A DNA stretch of 64,000 bases from Brevibacillus laterosporus LMG 15441. Lineage in GTDB: Bacteria > Bacillota > Bacilli > Brevibacillales > Brevibacillaceae. The notes below the pieces were generated by a model. The model saw only the letters and a list, made by a program, of their open reading frames with translations, was not told the DNA's origin and did not search any database. The position numbers and the translations under genes are program-made. How positions within the stretch are numbered: position 1 is the stretch's first letter; the number at the start of each line of letters is the position of its first letter. The stretch spans positions 4,794,501 to 4,858,500 of the forward strand of contig NZ_CP007806.1 of assembly GCF_000219535.2 (NCBI RefSeq), given 5' to 3'. Positions 18,901-25,835 of this stretch are shown here, piece after piece.

Positions 18901-19102
18901 GGTTAAGGTTACCTTTTTCATCCCCTGCAGCCAAACCAAGTGCTTGCAAACGTTTGATAACTTTCTCCATGCTTGGATCTAATTGTGGTGCAGTAGTTTT
19001 TGTTTCTTCTGTAGTTTTTGCTGCTTCTTCTGCTCCTGCAACAACAGGAACTACGGATAGTGCTAGTGCACTTGCCAATAAGCTATTAACAACCTTTTTC
19101 AT
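15953..19102 (-). CDS. S-layer protein, middle-wall-protein (MWP)-like, with N-terminal SLH domains
   Basis: Counted from the ATG at 19102 the protein has 1049 residues. Its signal peptide MKKVVNSLLASALALSVVP is nearly the same as that of the Brevibacillus middle wall protein and is cleaved near AGA-EE (24). Three SLH domains occupy about 44-215 (IKRSEFATLMVRARGL, FFKDVTATDWFKGW, TWPNNFIAQASTLGI) and should bind the secondary wall polymer. The remainder is a long, highly charged Asp/Lys-rich beta region without catalytic motifs. An AGAGGAGGAG site serves the ATG. A second in-frame TTG start 31 codons upstream has its own site. The OWP-like gene follows in the same operon. Two promoters are visible upstream. 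Confidence 0.93.
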   Translation of the reverse strand: MKKVVNSLLASALALSVVPVVAGAEEAAKTTEETKTTAPQLDPSMEKVIKRLQALGLAAGDEKGNLNLDQTIKRSEFATLMVRARGLEQAANTATFNPFFKDVTATDWFKGWVSIAVSEDLAKGYPDKTFRPNNTVTYAEAATMLVRALGYEPMALQKGTWPNNFIAQASTLGISNGVTIDANKPAVRGDVLKMLDNSLRVDLMKQTTVGSNNNHEVLAGKNLLTEYLHVHVYDTKWTMTDRNKPEDLPSVSNVPVIGLGSLKYNEVELTSDSKSFFNKVKYKVADSINANDYAGQRVQVWIKDKDNTVVWMEGSEDETVVFDKYKAIHVNGKKLSPSKDKDQIKKDKFEKLTLELDSEKKYDLAEDVTVTFNFERATKASDVQDALQRLLEADDAYSVKLVLNTKNEVRYLSIVDDRSGDQNWVNNHFGSELIKKVSDKKVTTLVGKDLSLDGKKEGVDYLVFLDGKPAKLADLKEMDVYHAYRADGNKDKLLIFANRTVVEGKVEKVRTKSESDYRISIDGKEYRFRNASFAKDKDKEIEDTISSDDVKNLEGTKVKIYLDAVGRIRHIEGYEANDRKQLAVISTSGTWDNVNDRYVFKVFTEKGKTTSVKLEGKYIKNEKGDKFSDLKKKEDELAKEYLTLSNDKKFILAQIEMNASGDIEKVEMKDPSKVKSLSKSEWSKNSKKSDETVKINGKTYEYNSSTVLIDGTKDLTSSGSKPELKSPKILKWKDVAEKDAEVYYTVDGSDLEAVFVVDSKGLASGSEFGVVTEAYTKGSTDYLKIKHRDDNNKWVEEDFKYDGDNGDKLEKTFIRYSVDSDKLIEEDDVKIIVNARGDEYKYETIKSSEHEDAGVEAVIPALVTKTESKKIYFNTADSKKESVRLNKDVVYFDKDGKDLGGVDTDDYVVLVDTDDDSDDIDYVLYVISTDDAKTEGYLKKDENKETLMDQFLKQKWNGEKPDPSEDADLDITTQKATEVLAGVYGYEIAGKLTGDLKDEKEVTIVLGDKEFTAEVKDGKFDFTKSYKKVDEAYVKVGKEKFDLNIKFNK

Positions 19103-19214
19103 AACCTTAGGTTCTCCTCCTCTAGTATATAACAATTGATTTTGGGATATCTTATTACTAGTTGTCTCTTTCTTTTTCCAGCCCGAATCCTGCAAGCGCG
19201 TTTCACCCCCTTTC
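19103..19214 (-). promoter_or_regulatory. Tandem upstream TTG start and ribosome site of the MWP gene
   Basis: The reading frame stays open upstream of the ATG. A TTG at 19195-19193 lies eight bases after GGGGGTG (19203-19210). It would add exactly 31 residues, including SGWKKKET and LLYTRGGE, before the normal signal peptide. Tandem TTG/ATG starts with this spacing are known from the Brevibacillus brevis 47 cell-wall-protein operon. Which start dominates here cannot be read from sequence. Confidence 0.85.
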
Positions 19215-19297
19215 GCAGGATCGCATATAGAAAGAACAAAATCCTTCATAAATTACGCAAAACTAGCGAATCATGTCATAAAAGTGCAACAGTCATT

Positions 19298-19326
19298 AGT
19301 GTATCATAGTTGCTAGACTTCGTGAA
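19298..19326 (-). promoter_or_regulatory. Proximal promoter candidate of the S-layer operon
   Basis: TTCACG (19321-19326), 17 bases and TACACT (19298-19303) are read on minus, with an extended TGA just before the -10. The match is moderate; the cwp operon is known for several promoters. Confidence 0.45.
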
Positions 19327-19467
19327 TCCTTTTTTAGGAATCTAACCGTAATTACTTCGACATACTATTAAACGCATAGGATTTTAAAAAGTTGCGGTTG
19401 TTGCGTACATTTTTTTAAAAAACTTTTCGTAAGTTGATAATTCTGGATGAATTGAGTCACAAAGGTA

Positions 19468-19496
19468 ATTATAAATATCGAATTTCCAATTGTCAC
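19468..19496 (-). promoter_or_regulatory. Distal SigA promoter of the S-layer operon
   Basis: GTGACA (19491-19496), a 17-base spacer and a perfect TATAAT (19468-19473) are read on minus. This would give a leader of roughly 250-350 bases before the two starts. Confidence 0.7.
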
Positions 19497-19530
19497 CTAC
19501 AATCTTTTTCCATTTTTGCTACCGCATACC

Positions 19531-19564
19531 AAAAAAGAGGGGATAGAATAATCTATCCCCTCTT
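19531..19564 (-). terminator. Terminator after the TolC-like gene
   Basis: AAGAGGGGATAGA (19535-19547) and TCTATCCCCTCTT (19552-19564) form a perfect 13-bp stem. A T-run follows on minus. It insulates the S-layer operon. Confidence 0.93.
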
Positions 19565-19565
19565 T

Positions 19566-19587
19566 AACTGTTTGCCTACAAACAGTT
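19566..19587 (-). other. Second perfect hairpin directly before the terminator
   Basis: AACTGTTTG, loop CCTA, then CAAACAGTT form a nine-bp perfect stem with no T-run of its own. It may protect the 3' end of the TolC-like mRNA. Confidence 0.7.
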
Positions 19588-19615
19588 GGTAATTCCCCTA
19601 TTTTTGTGTGTTTTA

Positions 19616-20779
19616 TTAACCTTTAGTTGATTGCAAAACGGCATTTTCGTATGACATAACAGCCAGGTTTAGCTGATGCAAATTCTTTTGATAGCTGTTT
19701 TCCGCCTTAGATAGCTCTTCCTCAGCAGTAACTACCTCAACTGCTGTTGCCAAGCCGTTCTCGAAGCGTAACTTAGTTAAACGATAGTTCTCTGTTGCAG
19801 CTTCTGTACCCTTTTTAAGGGCTTCTAGTGCAGTTTTAATTGAATTTAAGTTGTAGTAGGACTGCATGAGATCCACTTTAACTTGATTTTGTGTTTGTGT
19901 TAAAGCTAATTTATTTGTTTCGTAGTCATTCTTAGCTTTTTGGCCCCCGAATCCAGAGAGGATCGAGTACTTCTCAATGACTTCCAGTTCTTTTTCTGAG
20001 TTTGTAATTTCTTGTTGAGCAGTTAGGATGTCTACATGTTCTTTTAATGCTTTGTTGATTGCTTTTTCAACATCCATCACTTCTACATTTTCACTTGTTT
20101 GTTTTGTCAGTAGGTTCCATTTTTTATTCAGGTCTACACCCATAAATTTGTTAAGCTCTAGTCTGGCGATGTCTTTTGCAGACTCAGCTTGAGCAACTGT
20201 AGCCTTAGCCTGAGCTACCCCTGCTTCTGCTTGCAATACATCCGTTTTTGCACGTGTACCTACACCAAATGCTGCATTAGCAATTTTCAACTGAGATTCG
20301 GAACGTTCCAGACTTTGTTTTTTTAATGTTAAATCATCCTCAGCATTTAACAAATCAAAGTATAGTTTCTCTGCACCTAGCTTAAAGCTACCCTCAGAAC
20401 GTTTCAAGGCAAGCTTCCCAAGCTTCTCCTGTCCCTCCGCTTTAACCGTTCCTACATATTTACTATTCGCAGTGCCAACATCTTCAATCATGCCTTCCTT
20501 GACTTTAGTACTAGCGAAAGCAGCCGCGTTTGCGGCAATCATCGCATTATCTACAGCAATCTTTGCTTTTTTATAGTCCAGATTATTTTCTAATGTAAGC
20601 TGTACCGCTTTTTCAATAGTAAGATCGTTAGCTCCTACTTCTTGTTCCTTCTTAACAGTCACTTGTTGAGTTGTTGTTGGTGCTGCTGTAGTGGCTGCCG
20701 CAGCAAGTCCACTACCTGAAGTCATAACCATCGCTGCTACTGTTAGAGCAACCCATTTTTTTGAATAAGGAAAATTCAT
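19616..20779 (-). CDS. TolC/OEP-family protein in a Gram-positive
   Basis: I take the ATG at 20779 (387 residues), preceded by AGAAGGAG. A longer frame upstream has no site. A signal peptide ends near residues 26-30 (LAAAA). The mature part shows the two pseudo-repeats of the outer-membrane efflux family. Half one has LTIEKAVQLTLENN, then YFDLLNAEDDLTLKKQ and the GVGTRAKTDVLQAEAGVAQA signature. Half two has VEKAINKALKEH, then QSYYNLNSIKTALEAL and FENGLATAVEVVTAEEELSKA. Most of it should be long coiled-coil helices. The segments where TolC has its membrane beta strands are very short (about 8-20 residues). In diderms TolC forms an export duct; here a periplasm-like or S-layer-associated role is only an inference. 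It lies just upstream of the S-layer operon. Confidence 0.85.
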   Translation of the reverse strand: MNFPYSKKWVALTVAAMVMTSGSGLAAAATTAAPTTTQQVTVKKEQEVGANDLTIEKAVQLTLENNLDYKKAKIAVDNAMIAANAAAFASTKVKEGMIEDVGTANSKYVGTVKAEGQEKLGKLALKRSEGSFKLGAEKLYFDLLNAEDDLTLKKQSLERSESQLKIANAAFGVGTRAKTDVLQAEAGVAQAKATVAQAESAKDIARLELNKFMGVDLNKKWNLLTKQTSENVEVMDVEKAINKALKEHVDILTAQQEITNSEKELEVIEKYSILSGFGGQKAKNDYETNKLALTQTQNQVKVDLMQSYYNLNSIKTALEALKKGTEAATENYRLTKLRFENGLATAVEVVTAEEELSKAENSYQKNLHQLNLAVMSYENAVLQSTKG

Positions 20780-21090
20780 ATCTGTACACTCCTTCTCTCT
20801 TACCATTCGATTTATGAAACTTTCACGTCTATCTACATTAGTACCATACCATATTTGGCGTAAATTGGTCTCTGGCAAATCATTCGTATTTTGTTACAGA
20901 TTTGCTTAGACTTTGATTTACTTCATCCTAAGTCTTGTATACAACACTCAGGTCTCTTATGCAAATTGCTTGTATTGCAAATGCATTTTTCCTTGTACTC
21001 ATTTACAATACGTCTACTATCTGCAAAAAATTACACAACGTTTGCAAGGTTCTCTGTTTCTCGTTATGCTGGTAGCATGAGGTGATGCAA
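20780..21090. other. Divergent control region between the TolC-like gene and yvyE
   Basis: The two genes point away from each other, so both promoters must be here. I see no -35/-10 pair good enough to assign. Around 20955-20990 the words ATGCAAATTGC and ATTGCAAATGCAT make an imperfect inverted repeat. Confidence 0.5.
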
Positions 21091-21747
21091 ATGTTACAAC
21101 ATTATAAAACCCTGGCTGGCTACGGAGAAGATGAGATCGTTATTGAACGGTCCCGCTTCATTGGTTACGCACAGCGTGTAACTACAGAAGAAGAAGCGAC
21201 TGCTTTCATCGCTATGATAAAGAAAAAGCATTGGGACGCAACCCATAACTGTTCTGCATTCGTCATAGGGGAGAATGACCAAATCCAGCGTTCCAGCGAC
21301 GATGGTGAACCAAGCGGCACAGCTGGAAAGCCCATATTAGAATGCATCAAGAAAAATGGGGTAAAAGATACGGTTGTTGTCGTAACTCGCTACTTTGGTG
21401 GTATCAAATTAGGAGCAGGCGGGCTGGTACGCGCTTATACAGCAGGTACGGTCACAGCATTGAAAGCAGCCGGCATCGTTGCCCACATTCTTCACCAAGA
21501 AGTAATCATTTCATTAGATTATCATTGGTGGGGGAAGGTGGAAAACGAGCTGCGACTGGGAAACCACCGAGTAGCAGGTATTGATTACGCCGATTCCGTA
21601 ACCGTTCGGGTACAGTTGCCACAAGGAGAGGAAACAGCCTTTATCGAACGAATCACAGATCTTACAAATGGTAAGGCTACACTGACCCTCGGAAATAAAG
21701 AGTATGTAGAGCTACCCGTCGAAGCCATTCAGGAAGATACCGAATAA
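21091..21747 (+). CDS. yvyE: YigZ/IMPACT-family protein
   Basis: This 218-residue cytoplasmic protein starts at the ATG at 21091, six bases after GAGGTG; the in-frame GTG at 21082 lies inside that site. It has the UPF0029/IMPACT N-terminal domain with SRFIGYAQRV, the DATHNCSAFVIG motif, the SSDDGEPSGTAGKPIL signature and VVVVTRYFGGIKLGAGGLVRAY. A smaller C-terminal ferredoxin-like domain (about 140-210) follows. Eukaryotic IMPACT modulates Gcn2 signalling; the bacterial role is not settled. It is the only intact gene on the plus strand in the window. Confidence 0.93.
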   Translation: MLQHYKTLAGYGEDEIVIERSRFIGYAQRVTTEEEATAFIAMIKKKHWDATHNCSAFVIGENDQIQRSSDDGEPSGTAGKPILECIKKNGVKDTVVVVTRYFGGIKLGAGGLVRAYTAGTVTALKAAGIVAHILHQEVIISLDYHWWGKVENELRLGNHRVAGIDYADSVTVRVQLPQGEETAFIERITDLTNGKATLTLGNKEYVELPVEAIQEDTE

Positions 21748-21808
21748 AAAAGGGATGACATCTTGAAAGATTATACAAAACCAGTATCTACTTAACTATA
21801 CGCATAAA

Positions 21809-21846
21809 ACCATTTGAAGGTTGCACCTTCCTATTAGACAAATGGT
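21809..21846 (+). other. Hairpin with nested stem downstream of yvyE
   Basis: ACCATTTG and CAAATGGT enclose a second inverted repeat, AAGG...CCTT. It could contribute to ending or stabilising yvyE transcripts. The tail is not T-rich. Confidence 0.5.
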
Positions 21847-21903
21847 TTCCTATACAACTATATAAGGATTATTTGTGAAATACTAGACCTTACTCGTATG
21901 AAC

Positions 21904-21936
21904 AAGCACTTGCCAAATTACGGCAGGTGTTTTTTA
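21904..21936 (+). terminator. Terminator of yvyE
   Basis: CACTTGCC (21907-21914) and GGCAGGTG (21922-21929) pair with one G-U, followed by TTTTTT on plus. Confidence 0.8.
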
Positions 21937-22186
21937 TTTCTAACTTTGCACCTATATTAATGAAGGAAAATTTACAGACAAAGATTTATTTCTTAAAAAA
22001 ATCAAACACGCAACAGTTCATTTCCCGCTTATTTTCAACCCTAACACATACATAATCCGTTTTTGTTTGCCTACTTTTCTCTCCTAATGTCTAGGAGATG
22101 AAAAGTGATCCATCAATTTTTTATCACTACCTTTTAAATCTTGGGCTTCATGTTTATCGTTCGTAATTTTTTCAGCCGTGTCTAAA
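21937..22186. other. Gene-free stretch between convergent terminators
   Basis: No open frame with a ribosome site, RNA or repeat is recognisable here. It is bounded by the yvyE and tagO terminators. Confidence 0.6.
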
Positions 22187-22220
22187 ATAAAAAAGAGCCG
22201 CTAATTGAAGAGCGGCTCTT
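22187..22220 (-). terminator. Terminator after tagO
   Basis: AAGAGCCGCT (22193-22202) and AGCGGCTCTT (22211-22220) form a perfect ten-bp stem followed by T residues on minus. Confidence 0.93.
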
Positions 22221-22224
22221 ACTA

Positions 22225-23340
22225 TTATTGACCTCGACGCATCGAGTTGCTTACTTTTAATTTTAAACGTTCATAAGCATTGAGGATTGGACGGTGCTTA
22301 CGACCAACCAAGCCTACAATTTCGGTCACCATGTGAATGACAAACCCTAAAACAGCCAGAATAATAAGCGTCATCCAAATGGTATGCTGTGCGTTGGTTA
22401 CCTTTGTAAGCAGGATAGCTGCTCCACCAAAAAACGCACTCATTCCATAGATTGTGATAACTGTTGTTCGATGGGAGAGTCCCATATTCAACAAGCAGTG
22501 GTGCAAGTGCCCTTTATCTGCACTGGAAATTGGTTTGTTATTCAGAATACGACGTACAATCGCGAAGAACGTATCCCACAACGGAACCCCCAGAACCACA
22601 ATTGGAATGATAAAGGAAACAAATACCGCTTCTTTAAAGCCCATAATGGAAAGAGCCGCTAAATTAAATCCTAAGAATAACGCTCCTGTATCACCCATAA
22701 AAATTTTGGCTGGATGGAAGTTAAAATAAAGGAAGCCAATGATTGCTCCAAGCAAAATGAAGCAATACATCGCAACACCAGTATCCTTCATGATAATCGC
22801 CATAACACCCATAGTAGCTGTGGCAATACCAGACACACCAGCAGACAGTCCGTCTAATCCATCAATCAGATTAATGGCATTAGTGACCCCAATAATCCAT
22901 ACCATCGTAATAGGAATAGCTAGTACAGCTAACCAGCCTGTGGAGAAGTCTAAGCCAACATCCCCGAATGGAAGATTCACTACTCCAATCTTTAAGCCAA
23001 ACCCGATTACGACAACCGCTGTTCCGATGATTTGCCCAAGCAGCTTCCACTTAGGGGACAACTGATACTTATCATCGAGAATCCCGGTGATTAGCACAAT
23101 CGTTCCACCTATAAAGATTCCCAGCATTTCATTTGTTAAAGGCTTTAAGAAAATAAACAGCGCCACTACAAATCCTATAAAAATCGCAAGTCCACCCATG
23201 CGCGGCATAATTTTGGTGTGTACTTTTCTATCGTTGGGAGCATCAACTGCTCCAATTTTTATTGCTAGTTTTTTTACATATGGTGTAGCGATAAAAGCCA
23301 CAACCATTGCAGTCAACAGTCCGAAGACATAACCAGACAT
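22225..23340 (-). CDS. tagO: Undecaprenyl-phosphate GlcNAc-1-phosphate transferase (TagO/WecA)
   Basis: TagO moves GlcNAc-1-phosphate from UDP-GlcNAc onto undecaprenyl phosphate, the first step of wall-polymer linkage-unit synthesis, in the cytoplasmic membrane. The 371-residue protein starts at the ATG at 23340 (GAGAGGGG ten bases upstream). It has about ten to eleven membrane segments and the MraY/WecA motifs: DAPNDRKVHT, the GILDDK loop, the catalytic NAINLIDGLDGL, FMGDTGALFLG and the cytoplasmic histidine motif DKGHLHH. tagA lies 14 bases upstream, so the two are co-transcribed. Confidence 0.95.
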   Translation of the reverse strand: MSGYVFGLLTAMVVAFIATPYVKKLAIKIGAVDAPNDRKVHTKIMPRMGGLAIFIGFVVALFIFLKPLTNEMLGIFIGGTIVLITGILDDKYQLSPKWKLLGQIIGTAVVVIGFGLKIGVVNLPFGDVGLDFSTGWLAVLAIPITMVWIIGVTNAINLIDGLDGLSAGVSGIATATMGVMAIIMKDTGVAMYCFILLGAIIGFLYFNFHPAKIFMGDTGALFLGFNLAALSIMGFKEAVFVSFIIPIVVLGVPLWDTFFAIVRRILNNKPISSADKGHLHHCLLNMGLSHRTTVITIYGMSAFFGGAAILLTKVTNAQHTIWMTLIILAVLGFVIHMVTEIVGLVGRKHRPILNAYERLKLKVSNSMRRGQ

Positions 23341-23354
23341 GATGTTTCCCCTCT

Positions 23355-24095
23355 CTACTGAGACTCGGAACGTTTCTTCAAACGGCTCCACAGCACTGTG
23401 GCGACAAAGTGTGGTATTGCCAGTTGTCTTCTCCATCTCGATGGATCTTTTAGTAAGCGATATAGCCATTCCAAGTGTAATTGCTGCCACATTTGTGGGG
23501 CACGTTTTACTTTACCAGAAATGACATCTAAGCATCCTCCAACTCCCATAGCAAGTGAAACAGGAAGTGCATCCCAGTATTTTGCTATCCATTCATCTTG
23601 TTTTGGTGCACCCATGGCTACAAATAGTAAATTTGGTTTCTTTTCTTGTATATCTGCGACAATTCTGGCCTCTTCCTCAGGCTTAAAATATCCATGTTGT
23701 CGACCAACAATGTTTGCTTGTGGAAAACGTTCCTGTAGAACTTCAGCCGCTTTCTCATTTACATCCGGCGAAGCCCCTAATAAATAAATTCCCCAATGAT
23801 TTTCATTGGCTTGTATCATGAGATGCTCTAATAATTCAACACCTGTAACACGTTCGCGTATCGGGGCGTTTAACCACCGAGCTGCATAAATAATTCCAAT
23901 GCCATCTGGCACTACATAGGCTTGTTCCATCAAGCGTGCCATGTTTTTGTTTCCTTGAGATAGCATCACGATTTCTGGATTGGCGGTAACGACGTGTGTA
24001 CGCTCCCCAAGTCTGACAAGATCGGTCAAATGCTGCACCGTATCCTGCAAACCTTTAGTAGAAAACGGAACCCCCAGGATTCGCGCGACTTTCAT
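23355..24095 (-). CDS. tagA: N-acetylmannosaminyltransferase, WecG/TagA/CpsF family
   Basis: TagA adds ManNAc from UDP-ManNAc to lipid-linked GlcNAc, giving the disaccharide linkage unit. The ATG at 24095 (246 residues) follows GGGGG by eight bases. GT26-family landmarks are THVVTANPEIVMLSQ, VVPDGIGIIYAARWL with the PDG motif, RVTGVELLEHL, FVAMGAPKQDEWI and a basic C-terminus (LKDPSRWRRQ) thought to bind membrane. Together with tagO and the distant mnaA/wecB at 62.6 kb, all three linkage-unit activities are encoded in this window. Confidence 0.94.
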   Translation of the reverse strand: MKVARILGVPFSTKGLQDTVQHLTDLVRLGERTHVVTANPEIVMLSQGNKNMARLMEQAYVVPDGIGIIYAARWLNAPIRERVTGVELLEHLMIQANENHWGIYLLGASPDVNEKAAEVLQERFPQANIVGRQHGYFKPEEEARIVADIQEKKPNLLFVAMGAPKQDEWIAKYWDALPVSLAMGVGGCLDVISGKVKRAPQMWQQLHLEWLYRLLKDPSRWRRQLAIPHFVATVLWSRLKKRSESQ

Positions 24096-24162
24096 AATAT
24101 ATGCCCCCACTAATTCTATTATGTAGGCCTTAAAGAGACAGGTTGCACGTAGCCAATTTTAC

Positions 24163-24204
24163 TCTAAAAGAAAGGCACATTCAAGATCAATTCCAGAATG
24201 TGCC
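24163..24204 (-). terminator. Terminator after fabZ
   Basis: GGCACATTC (24174-24182) and GAATGTGCC (24196-24204) form a nine-bp stem, followed by a T-rich tail on minus. Confidence 0.82.
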
Positions 24205-24228
24205 CATGTTCTTCTTTGTCTAATTTGC

Positions 24229-24672
24229 TTATTTATTGGCGATGGCAAACATAATTTCGCCTTCTGCCACTACTTTTTCGCCAACTCGCGCCACTGCATT
24301 TCCTTTTCCAACAGAACCGCGAACCCTTGTCATTACTACTTCTAACAGCAATGTGTCACCTGGCTTTACTTGTTCTTTAAAACGGAAATTGTCAATACCT
24401 GCAAAAAAAGCTAATTTCCCTTTATTCTCTTCTTTACCCAAAATTGCTACTGCACCGACTTGAGCAAGTGCTTCCACAATTAATACGCCTGGCATAACAG
24501 GATAGCCGGGAAAATGCCCCTGAAAAAATGGTTCATTCATCGTTACATTTTTCAATCCAACAGAGCGTTTCCCGTATTCTACCTCTACAATTCGATCCAC
24601 TAAAAGAAATGGATAGCGATGAGGGATGATCTCCTGAATTTGTACAGCATCTAAGATTGTTGGATATTCCAC
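24229..24672 (-). CDS. fabZ: 3-hydroxyacyl-ACP dehydratase FabZ
   Basis: FabZ dehydrates 3-hydroxyacyl-ACP in type II fatty acid synthesis. The hot-dog fold motifs are [13 protein letters not shown] and [20 protein letters not shown], with the catalytic His and Glu at residues 53 and 67 by my numbering. I favour a GTG start at 24672 (147 residues), because GTGGAGG lies eight bases ahead of it; the ATG at 24693 has no site and places GGAGG inside the frame. The gene neighbours flhO/flhP/mbl as in Bacillus subtilis, with epuA and pgsA between. It ends in a clear terminator. Confidence 0.95.
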   Translation of the reverse strand: MEYPTILDAVQIQEIIPHRYPFLLVDRIVEVEYGKRSVGLKNVTMNEPFFQGHFPGYPVMPGVLIVEALAQVGAVAILGKEENKGKLAFFAGIDNFRFKEQVKPGDTLLLEVVMTRVRGSVGKGNAVARVGEKVVAEGEIMFAIANK

Positions 24673-24803
24673 GCGTTTTTCCTCCACTTCCATATTTTCA
24701 CTAGCTATGCTATGTATGTGAGTTGTTCGATCTACTTACAATATAAGTACTCCCTTGTCTTGTCCCAATCAGGACGAGGGTTTCCTATAAAGGGGCACTT
24801 CGG

Positions 24804-25331
24804 TTACGGAGTGCTCTTTTCTCCTATATCCTTGTTTAACAATAATACTTTCATTAAATAAATGGCACTGGTCAAAATGGAGAACAAAATAACGATCCAT
24901 AAAAATAATTCACCATATGTGTATTGAAACATGATGGAAGTAAACACGATATAAAATAACACGGTGGTTACCTTCCCATAAATATTAGCCGATACGAGCT
25001 TCTTTCCACGAAAATGAAAAAAGGCAGAAAGAATAATCATTGCTAAATCTCGTAAAAAGAATACGGATGCAGCCCAAATGCTGATACGACCAGATAGCAA
25101 GAACGAAAAGATAACGGCTAACATCATCAATTTATCGGCTAGTGGATCGAGCATTTCACCTGTTGCAGTAGTCATTTTATAAGTACGTGCTATATATCCA
25201 TCCACCACATCCGTAAGGCCTGCGAAGATAAGAATGAAATAGGCCCAGATAATATGGTCGGAAAAGAACACAATCAGGTAGATCGGGACCAATGCGATGC
25301 GTAAAAGAGTTAACGCATTAGGAACATTCAC
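24804..25331 (-). CDS. pgsA: CDP-alcohol phosphatidyltransferase, probable PgsA
   Basis: This 175-residue membrane protein carries the family signature D-x2-D-G-x2-A-R-x8-G-x3-D-x3-D (VVDGYIAR...GEMLDPLADK, about 43-68). It has about five hydrophobic segments. The start MNVPNALTLLRI is typical of phosphatidylglycerophosphate synthase, which joins CDP-diacylglycerol to glycerol-3-phosphate. Close relatives using other alcohols cannot be fully excluded. GGAGGTATGCTCGGTGA precedes the ATG. A promoter lies at 25427-25456. A GC-rich hairpin overlaps the stop codon (around 24795-24815) but lacks a good T-run. Confidence 0.85.
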   Translation of the reverse strand: MNVPNALTLLRIALVPIYLIVFFSDHIIWAYFILIFAGLTDVVDGYIARTYKMTTATGEMLDPLADKLMMLAVIFSFLLSGRISIWAASVFFLRDLAMIILSAFFHFRGKKLVSANIYGKVTTVLFYIVFTSIMFQYTYGELFLWIVILFSILTSAIYLMKVLLLNKDIGEKSTP

Positions 25332-25426
25332 CGAGCATACCTCCGTTTATTCCGGCTCTGTAACAAGAGCGAGAAGAGTATTTTCCAGAGAAAATCGTTC
25401 ATCTTATGTTCACACAAGCACTTCTC

Positions 25427-25456
25427 ATTATACCCTTTTCAGCGAACAAACAGCAA
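25427..25456 (-). promoter_or_regulatory. SigA promoter of pgsA
   Basis: TTGCTG (25451-25456), 18 bases and TATAAT (25427-25432) are read on minus. Confidence 0.65.
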
Positions 25457-25506
25457 CTAGGAGTAAGGAAGGAATCAAATCTATTCCATTTTGCACCCTC
25501 ATCATG

Positions 25507-25544
25507 AAAAAAGAAGCCCTCTTCCCCTACAGAAAAGGACTTCT
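25507..25544 (-). terminator. Terminator after epuA
   Basis: AGAAGCCCT (25512-25520) and AGGACTTCT (25536-25544) pair with one G-U, followed by six T on minus. Confidence 0.82.
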
Positions 25545-25566
25545 ATCTGATCATGCTTGTACTTTA

Positions 25567-25809
25567 TTAATTTGAAAACATCAAATCGTAAATATGCTTA
25601 TACGTCTCAAACTGGAATGCTTGGGATAGAGGCATCTTTCCCACGACAGAAAACCCGATAGCAAGGCCTATCGCAAGAGAGATAAATAACAGGATAGGCA
25701 CCATGGTTACTTTTACAAGCACTCTTGGGAAGCTCCTACCTTTTTTCGACTTTACCTCTTTTGCATCCAACTCTTCACGTTGTGTGTTACGTCCTCTCAC
25801 CTGGTTCAC
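25567..25809 (-). CDS. EpuA-family small membrane protein (often named RNA polymerase subunit beta)
   Basis: This 80-residue protein has a strongly basic N-terminus (1-32), one membrane helix (about 33-54, VPILLFISLAIGLAIGFSVVG) and a short outside tail ending in FETYKHIYDLMFS. That layout fits the EpuA family, which databases label RNA polymerase subunit beta although it is a small membrane protein. The start is a GTG after AAGGAGG. It follows flhP by 26 bases and ends the mbl-flhO-flhP run. Its function is unknown. Confidence 0.75.
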   Translation of the reverse strand: MNQVRGRNTQREELDAKEVKSKKGRSFPRVLVKVTMVPILLFISLAIGLAIGFSVVGKMPLSQAFQFETYKHIYDLMFSN

Positions 25810-25835
25810 TGCTTGGGGTCCTCCTTACTAATTTC

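Noticed and set aside
24736-24750. FapR operator upstream of fabZ
   Set aside because: ACTTACAATATAAGT is a small inverted repeat but does not match the FapR consensus.
25567-25809. Reading the 80-residue EpuA-type protein as a real RNA polymerase beta subunit
   Set aside because: It is a small single-helix membrane protein without any RNA polymerase motif; the database name is misleading.
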